From positions 1 to 18,095 of the forward strand of contig CAZKHA010000061.1 of the NCBI GenBank assembly GCA_964552325.1: 18,095 nt of DNA, read 5' to 3'. The notes under the pieces were generated by a model. The model saw only the letters and a program-made list of their open reading frames with translations, was not told where the DNA came from and searched no databases. This DNA is from CAZKCK01 sp964552325. GTDB taxonomy: Bacteria; Bacteroidota; Bacteroidia; Bacteroidales; TTA-H9. A program made the position numbers and the translations under genes. Positions within the stretch are counted from its first letter, which is position 1. Each line of letters starts with the position of its first letter. This document shows, one piece after another, positions 16,579 through 18,095 of the stretch.

Positions 16579-17123
16579 TACCCATAAATATTGTATTTCC
16601 TGAACTCGTCAATGGTTTTCCTGTTTTTATCCCTTATGTCCTGATTGCTAGGGTATCCAATAGTTACTAGCAATCCAATAGTCTTGCTATGAGGTATTCT
16701 TAGGAGGCTTTTGATGGGTTCTTCGTTAAACCAGCCTAGCATACAGGTGCCAAGTCCTTCCTCGGCGGCTTGTAAGCAAAAGTGCTCGGCGGCAATTCCG
16801 ATGTCAATTAGCGAATACTCTTTCTTTTTGATGGCGCCTCCAATTTGGGCGATTAATTTTGGTTTTTCCATCACAATAACCACGATGGCCCCAGCCTGAA
16901 CAGCAAATTTATTGAACGAAACCAATTGGCTATACGTTTCGCGGGCTATCTTTTCTTTTAAAGCAGGTTCATCAACCACCACAAATGTCCAGGGTTGTGA
17001 GTTGCTGGCCGAAGGCGCTAACCGAGCCGCCTCCAGGCAGCGTTCAAGTTTTTCTTTTTCAATAGGCTCGCTTGAATAATTGCGAACACTTTGGCGGGTT
17101 TGGGCTAGTTTTAAAAAATCCAT
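16579..17123 (-). CDS. Nitroreductase-family flavoprotein, 3' end at the gap
   Basis: This is an FMN-dependent oxidoreductase of the nitroreductase family. Such enzymes reduce nitro compounds, quinones or enones with NAD(P)H, but the natural substrate is usually unknown. The N-terminal FMN phosphate-binding signature is QTRQSVRNY (8-16, with Arg10, Ser12 and Arg14). It is followed by APSASNSQPWTFVVV (36-50), where Ser and Asn contact the flavin. The later part has EGLGTCMLGWF and LLVTIGYPSNQ, also typical. The visible 181 residues end KYNIYG, and the next codon is TAn, with the third base hidden by the N run. This matches where family members stop, so it is most likely TAA or TAG and the protein is essentially complete. 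It is divergent from the SRAP gene, with 131 bases between the starts. Confidence 0.9.
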
Positions 17124-17254
17124 GGCTATTGGTATTGGTATATCAACAATTTTTGAGGGATGCGAATGTACTCAATTTTGATAGATATGCAGTGCTTAGG
17201 TTTAATCCCCGCGTAATTTCATGTATTTTTGGACGTACCAAAAACCCTGAATAC

Positions 17255-18076
17255 ATGTGTGGCCGTTTTATACTTGTTCAAAAGCTTGAAGCCATCGAAA
17301 AGCGCTTTAATGTGAAGGCATCCTTTGATATTGAATTACTTCCATCATACAATGTTGCTCCTGGTGCATATACGCCAGTAATAAGCAGTAACGACCCGCG
17401 TAGCTTACAGCTCATGCGCTTTGGTTTGGTGCCATCATGGTCAAAAACGGATAAAATGCTTATTAATGCCCGATCAGAGGGCGATCACAACAAAGCCGAT
17501 GACCCAGCTTATAGAGGAGCAAAAGGGATAATTGAAAAACCGGCATTTCGTAAGGCAATTCGGTCGCAGCGATGCTTGGTAATAGCCGATGCCTTTGTTG
17601 AAGGAACCACCAAAGAGAAGCTAAGCAAGCCTTATTTGGTGTATTTGCGTAACAAAGTGAGGCCTTTTGCCATGGCAGGCATTTACGATGTCTGGAAAAA
17701 CCCTGAAACCGGTGTCGAAATCTACGCCTTTTCCATCATTACCACGGTAGCCAATGAGTTGCTCCAAAAGATACCTCACCATCGTTGTCCGGTAATTTTA
17801 AGCCCAAATCAAGAGGCTAAATGGCTCAACCAAGAGGCTCCCTTGTCAGATATTACGGCACTTTTGCGGCCTTACAAAGCCGATTTAATGAATGCATACC
17901 CAATTTCTGCCGAAATCAAGTCGCCTTCGGCCAACAATGCACAACTGATTCAACCCATTGGACCAACATTGATGGCTGAAAACGAGTTTGTTGTCAGCAA
18001 TCATATCATGAAAACGGGAATGGGGAATCCGAAAAACCGTTTTAGCGACCATAATCCTTCTGATAAATTGAAGTAA
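17255..18076 (+). CDS. SRAP-domain protein (YedK/HMCES type), abasic-site DNA-protein crosslinker
   Basis: SRAP proteins form a stable thiazolidine crosslink through Cys2 with abasic sites in single-stranded DNA and so shield them from strand breakage. The start at 17255 is fixed by the invariant MCGRF, in which Cys2 becomes the N-terminal residue after removal of Met. The frame is open further upstream, but a longer start would bury Cys2. The 273-residue protein shows Asn33 (SYNVAPG), Asn71 (INARSE), Glu116 (AFVEG) and His175 (HHRCPVIL). These correspond to the DNA-binding and catalytic residues of E. coli YedK. The usual FYEW motif is changed to FVEG, keeping Glu but losing Trp, and HxRMP has Cys in place of Met. 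No recA-, imuB- or dnaE2-like partner gene lies next to it. Confidence 0.92.
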   Translation: MCGRFILVQKLEAIEKRFNVKASFDIELLPSYNVAPGAYTPVISSNDPRSLQLMRFGLVPSWSKTDKMLINARSEGDHNKADDPAYRGAKGIIEKPAFRKAIRSQRCLVIADAFVEGTTKEKLSKPYLVYLRNKVRPFAMAGIYDVWKNPETGVEIYAFSIITTVANELLQKIPHHRCPVILSPNQEAKWLNQEAPLSDITALLRPYKADLMNAYPISAEIKSPSANNAQLIQPIGPTLMAENEFVVSNHIMKTGMGNPKNRFSDHNPSDKLK

Positions 18077-18095
18077 GGGTAGAAGGGTGAAGGGT
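18077..18095. repeat. Purine-rich GGGT tandem run after the SRAP stop
   Basis: Directly after the stop, GGGT occurs three times, with GAAGGGT and its variant in tandem, up to the window end. A shorter similar run (GGGTAAAGGGTAAA) lies across the tilS stop at 10354-10367. The complementary CCACCCTTCACC is in the repeat-like element at 10645-10656. Confidence 0.4.

Noticed and set aside
17072..17254. Upstream extension of the SRAP frame to 334 residues
   Set aside because: The family needs Cys at position 2 of MCGRF, so only the ATG at 17255 makes sense. The extension also overlaps the divergent nitroreductase start.

Overview
The window reads as a scaffold from a member of the Bacteroidota, probably class Bacteroidia. 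The evidence is a SusC/SusD outer-membrane pair, the hpt-adk-obg gene order, promoter-like elements of the TTTG / TAnnTTTG type, and almost no Shine-Dalgarno sequences before the starts. Two runs of exactly 100 N (11177-11276 and 16479-16578) show that it is a draft scaffold with placeholder gaps.

Layout. 33-4910 (+): a SusC-type TonB-dependent transporter and its SusD-type lipoprotein, closed by a strong hairpin terminator at 4934-4963. This terminator also serves the convergent purE. 4980-7340: purine genes, with purE (-) divergent from hpt-adk (+). Here adk is an unusual tandem fusion of two adenylate kinase domains; the second has lost several catalytic residues. 7360-10359 (+): after a terminator and a good promoter come obgE, a PAP2-family phosphatase and tilS, tightly packed and partly overlapping. 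10360-10678 is non-coding and holds a short GC-rich repeat-like element. 10679-12603 (-): recJ, split by an artefactual gap. The 55 bases on each side of the N run are identical, and merging them restores a single 589-residue frame. 12774-16122 (-): a two-gene unit of a membrane-bound class III adenylate cyclase (six predicted membrane segments, HAMP, cyclase domain, C-terminal tail) followed 4 bases later by a PagL-like outer-membrane protein. 16123-16431 shows no gene. The second gap at 16479-16578 cuts the end of a nitroreductase (-) and probably hides another gene, whose last 14 codons are visible on the left side. 17255-18076 (+): an SRAP (YedK/HMCES) DNA-protein crosslink protein.

Most of the window is housekeeping: nucleotide salvage, ribosome assembly GTPase, tRNA modification and recombination/repair. 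The SusCD pair and the cyclase/PagL unit are the accessory parts. I see no mobile element, CRISPR array, RNA gene or defence cassette. The points most worth a second look are the tandem Adk with a degenerate second half, the cyclase/PagL pairing, and the two assembly gaps, one of which can be resolved from the sequence alone.
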